Shown here: piece after piece, positions 61,401-64,000 of the stretch
Layout: each line of letters opens with the position of its first letter
Numbering within the stretch: position 1 is the first letter of the stretch
DNA from: Aphis gossypii
Taxonomy: Eukaryota > Arthropoda > Insecta > Hemiptera > Aphididae
Assembly: GCF_020184175.1 (NCBI RefSeq)
Contig: NC_065531.1
Location: 83,484,604-83,548,603, forward strand
Direction of reading: 5' to 3'
DNA: 64,000 nucleotides
Program-made: the position numbers and the translations under genes
Notes under the pieces: generated by a model
Databases searched by the model: none
The model's input: the letters and a program-made list of their open reading frames with translations, nothing else
Told to the model about the DNA's origin: nothing

Positions 61401-62999
61401 TGATGATTCATCTTCAGACATGAATAATATTTGATTATTGTTTAATCATTAATTCAGTCCGACATTTTATACAACATAATCTATAATAATAATATACTCG
61501 ACTTGTTCATTTAAATCCGACTTACCTGTTTTAATAACGAAATTCTCATGTACGACGAAAAGCAAAATACAATATTCCCTAGCCCGATTGACGATTGAAT
61601 GTTTGGGTGGAACGGATAATCGATATAATGTAGTTTTAAAGATAACTATAAATTAATTTTAACACCAAAATACTTATATGACGTAAGAATAATTTATTAA
61701 TTATCGATTATTAAATCAATGTATTCGGGAGACAGCAATCACCTAGTCGCCGTATTTGGATCCAAGATAGAACTGAACGAACTAAGACGTTGTATGCCAG
61801 TTTTATGCTAATTATTATTTTGATGTCCGACTGTTACTGTTTTCATTCGTTTTTATATGGTACAATACAACAATTATAGTTGGTGTTGACAGTGTCAAAG
61901 TACCTTTAAGCTATTGTTATTATTAAATCTTAATGTTTTATCAATAATAGTTATTTAAGTCAATTTTAATTGTGTATGAAGGTTGTTGTTTAAGTAATTT
62001 TCCAAACAATATAATATTTGTATATTATACATTATTGTAGTTTATTATATAACAATTAATATGACTATATAGTCTACAATTTCCTTGTTTTCAGTACAAA
62101 AACCTTTAAACATCATTTGGCGGTCACTGGTCAAACAAAAATATTAATTAATAACGTTTCTAATTAGTAATTTTTAAATTCAAGTGTTTTCTGAAAAAAA
62201 TAGACAAGTTTACTTTTTGAAACTATTCAGGATAAATAAATACTTTTATGGTTTGAAAATTAAACTTATTTATAATTTTAAATCCTATGAATATTAAAGA
62301 TACTATATTAGATACGCATATCAGTTCTCGTGTAGTTCTAAATATGTTTTATAAAAATGTAATGGATTTGAACTATGAGTTTGCCATCGACATGGACTAA
62401 TCTGAATTTTCTTCGCCATTATTTTAAATAAAACAAAAGCTATATTTAACATAATTCAAACTATTACTTGCATATATAATGCTTCTATTTATTTATTTTA
62501 TTGAAATGTGATCGTTATTTACAATAAGAATCAGATAGGTGAATCTTTTCTACATAGACATGTATGTCTTATAGGTAGGTACTTATTTGATTCTTGTAAC
62601 AGAAAAAAAAAGAAAAACAGATAAGTCTATTTACTATAAAGTATAAATAATGTACTTATAGTTATATTAAATAACCTACTAATCTTGTTTTTGTAATAAC
62701 TTAATAGGGCATTTTAAATTTTTCATTGAGCGATGAATATACTAAACTTAAAAATAATTTAAAACCAATAACCATAGTTATTTGAAATTTTTACCTTGTG
62801 TATTTTATAATTTTCTATACATATTACAGGTGATATAGTATATAGTTTTTAAAGAGTTTAATTTTTTTGTAGCAATTTATAGACATTTAAAATTTTCAAT
62901 TTATTTAAAATTTTTTTTTCTATAAATAATATTGATTATTATTATATTAAGTGTTCATTGTCAAAAACCTTGACAATTCAATAGGAACAAAGTTCTTCA
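61401..62999. other. Intergenic, AT-rich
   Basis: A more complex patch at 61720-61870 (GTATTCGGGAGACAGCAATC, GTCGCCGTATTTGGATCC) may be regulatory. I see no gene. Confidence 0.35.
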
Positions 63000-63260
63000 T
63001 ACGTTTTAAAGATTTTTTTTTAACCTTTTTAAGTTCAAATTTAGATAATTTGCTAACCACTTTTTTGTAATTAAGAATGTATAAAACGTTTAATTTTCTA
63101 AGTAAATACTTGAAAATTTAACACAAGGTTCTTCATAAGTATTTCACTCCGAAACTATATATACATATTATATATAATATATAATCATAATTCGCTTTTA
63201 AGACATTTTAAGTTCAAATTTGGACAAAATTAGATAATATATTTAAATGAAGAATAATGA
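63000..63260 (-). repeat. Minus-strand relic of the 11560-12850 repeat family
   Basis: Words such as CTTGAAAATTTAACACAAGG with TTCTTCATAAGT, and AAGTTCAAATTTGGACAAAA, are reverse-complement forms of AACTTATGAAGAAC...TTTTCAAG and related words in the larger copy. Divergent and without clear ends. Confidence 0.5.
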
Positions 63261-64000
63261 TTTTAGATATTTTTTTATAATTTAAAAATTAAACTAATCG
63301 GTACTCGAAATTTGTACGTGTTTATTTTTTTAATAAGAAATTTATATTAGTTTTGTGCCATTTCTTATTTATGTTACGAACCTATTTACACTTTTCTTCA
63401 CAGTAAGTCGGCATTATCTCAAAAGTTAGGTAATAACAATAATATACTTTATAAATACAATAAATACTACTATAAATTTATTATAATAATTAAATATTAA
63501 TATATCATAATAAATGCAATTTTTTCGGCAACAATTAATCCAACATACTGTACTAATAATAGTAAAATAAATTACTATAATAACAATATAAATATGTATA
63601 CATGCATGTATCATAAAATACCTATTATCTATGTCCTATAGTTAGTAGTATAATATATTGACGAAATGTGCGGTCTTCACTCGTCAGGTTTATCGTATGC
63701 AATTGAATTTAAATTTAGCTCATAAATTACAATGAGTACAATGCAAACTTACATTCACCACCTACTGTAAGTAACAACTTGCTATGTTTTTTTTTTTACT
63801 TTGTTTATTCCGTGAATAAGACGTGGATTTGCCTAGTTTTTTAATGAGCCCTTCAATTTCTTTTATACGCTCAACGGTGAGGGGACAGGTCAATCTCAGT
63901 CATAAATTTTCTCAAATGTGTGTAATAGGTATACATTGTGTAGAAAAATTCTCACATACGTGTACGTGGTACTTTTTGTTTTACAACTATTATTATTTTA
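63261..64000. other. Right edge, no gene established
   Basis: AT-rich. A GC-richer patch at 63800-63905 gives, on the minus strand, a 40-codon opening reading TCPLTVERIKEIEGLIKKLG that could be an exon or a transposon relic. No splice partner is recognisable before the window ends. Confidence 0.3.

Noticed and set aside
1..64000. CRISPR arrays, operons, rRNA genes or endogenous viral genes
   Set aside because: No regularly spaced repeats, no rRNA-like blocks and no viral protein motifs were seen in the window.

Overview
The window looks like a piece of nuclear genome from a hemipteran insect, most probably an aphid. The evidence is a very AT-rich background, metazoan gene families split by short GT-AG introns, and dense small foldback transposons. 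The aphid assignment rests on overall style (AT content, recurring cctaTAGGTAcct-like words, repeat types) and is an inference. I read no bacterial, plastid or viral genes.

Six protein-coding genes can be reconstructed, nearly all by splicing exons whose phases fit. From left to right they are: (1) the C-terminal two thirds of condensin subunit CAP-H/barren (+ strand, 660-3374, start off the left edge or unrecognised); (2) the mitochondrial-type RING-CH ubiquitin ligase MARCHF5 (- strand, 6172-9042, 7 exons, 293 aa); (3) VPS51, a GARP/EARP tethering subunit (- strand, 38100-42803, 15 exons, 731 aa); (4) NPAT/Mxc, the histone-locus-body scaffold (- strand, 46835-55870, 12 exons, about 1633 aa); (5) a UBE2T-like E2 ubiquitin-conjugating enzyme (+ strand, 56422-58169, 5 exons, 158 aa); (6) a short intronless-CDS La-family RNA-binding protein with La motif and RRM1 only (- strand, 59777-60430, 217 aa).

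Between about 9 kb and 38 kb lies a gene desert. It holds a TTAA-flanked foldback transposon family (9599-10574, 35522-36016, 37077-37490, and a copy inside the UBE2T intron at 56944), a long degenerate repeat at 11560-12850 with relics elsewhere, a hAT transposase C-terminal fragment (29150-29780), a decayed non-LTR reverse transcriptase fragment (34640-35125), further foldback elements, a pre-miRNA-like hairpin (20808-20880) and a GC-richer, exon-like module present as two direct copies plus one inverted copy (31460-32195). That module is the most unusual thing I found: its two direct copies share a 67-bp intron-like spacer with matching splice sites and phase, so the repeat could be read as a spliced repetitive protein.

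Functionally the gene set is biased to the cell cycle and genome maintenance (CAP-H, NPAT, UBE2T). NPAT and UBE2T are head to head with about 550 bp between their start codons, so they probably share a promoter region. MARCHF5 and VPS51 are organelle-quality-control and trafficking genes with no evident link to these.
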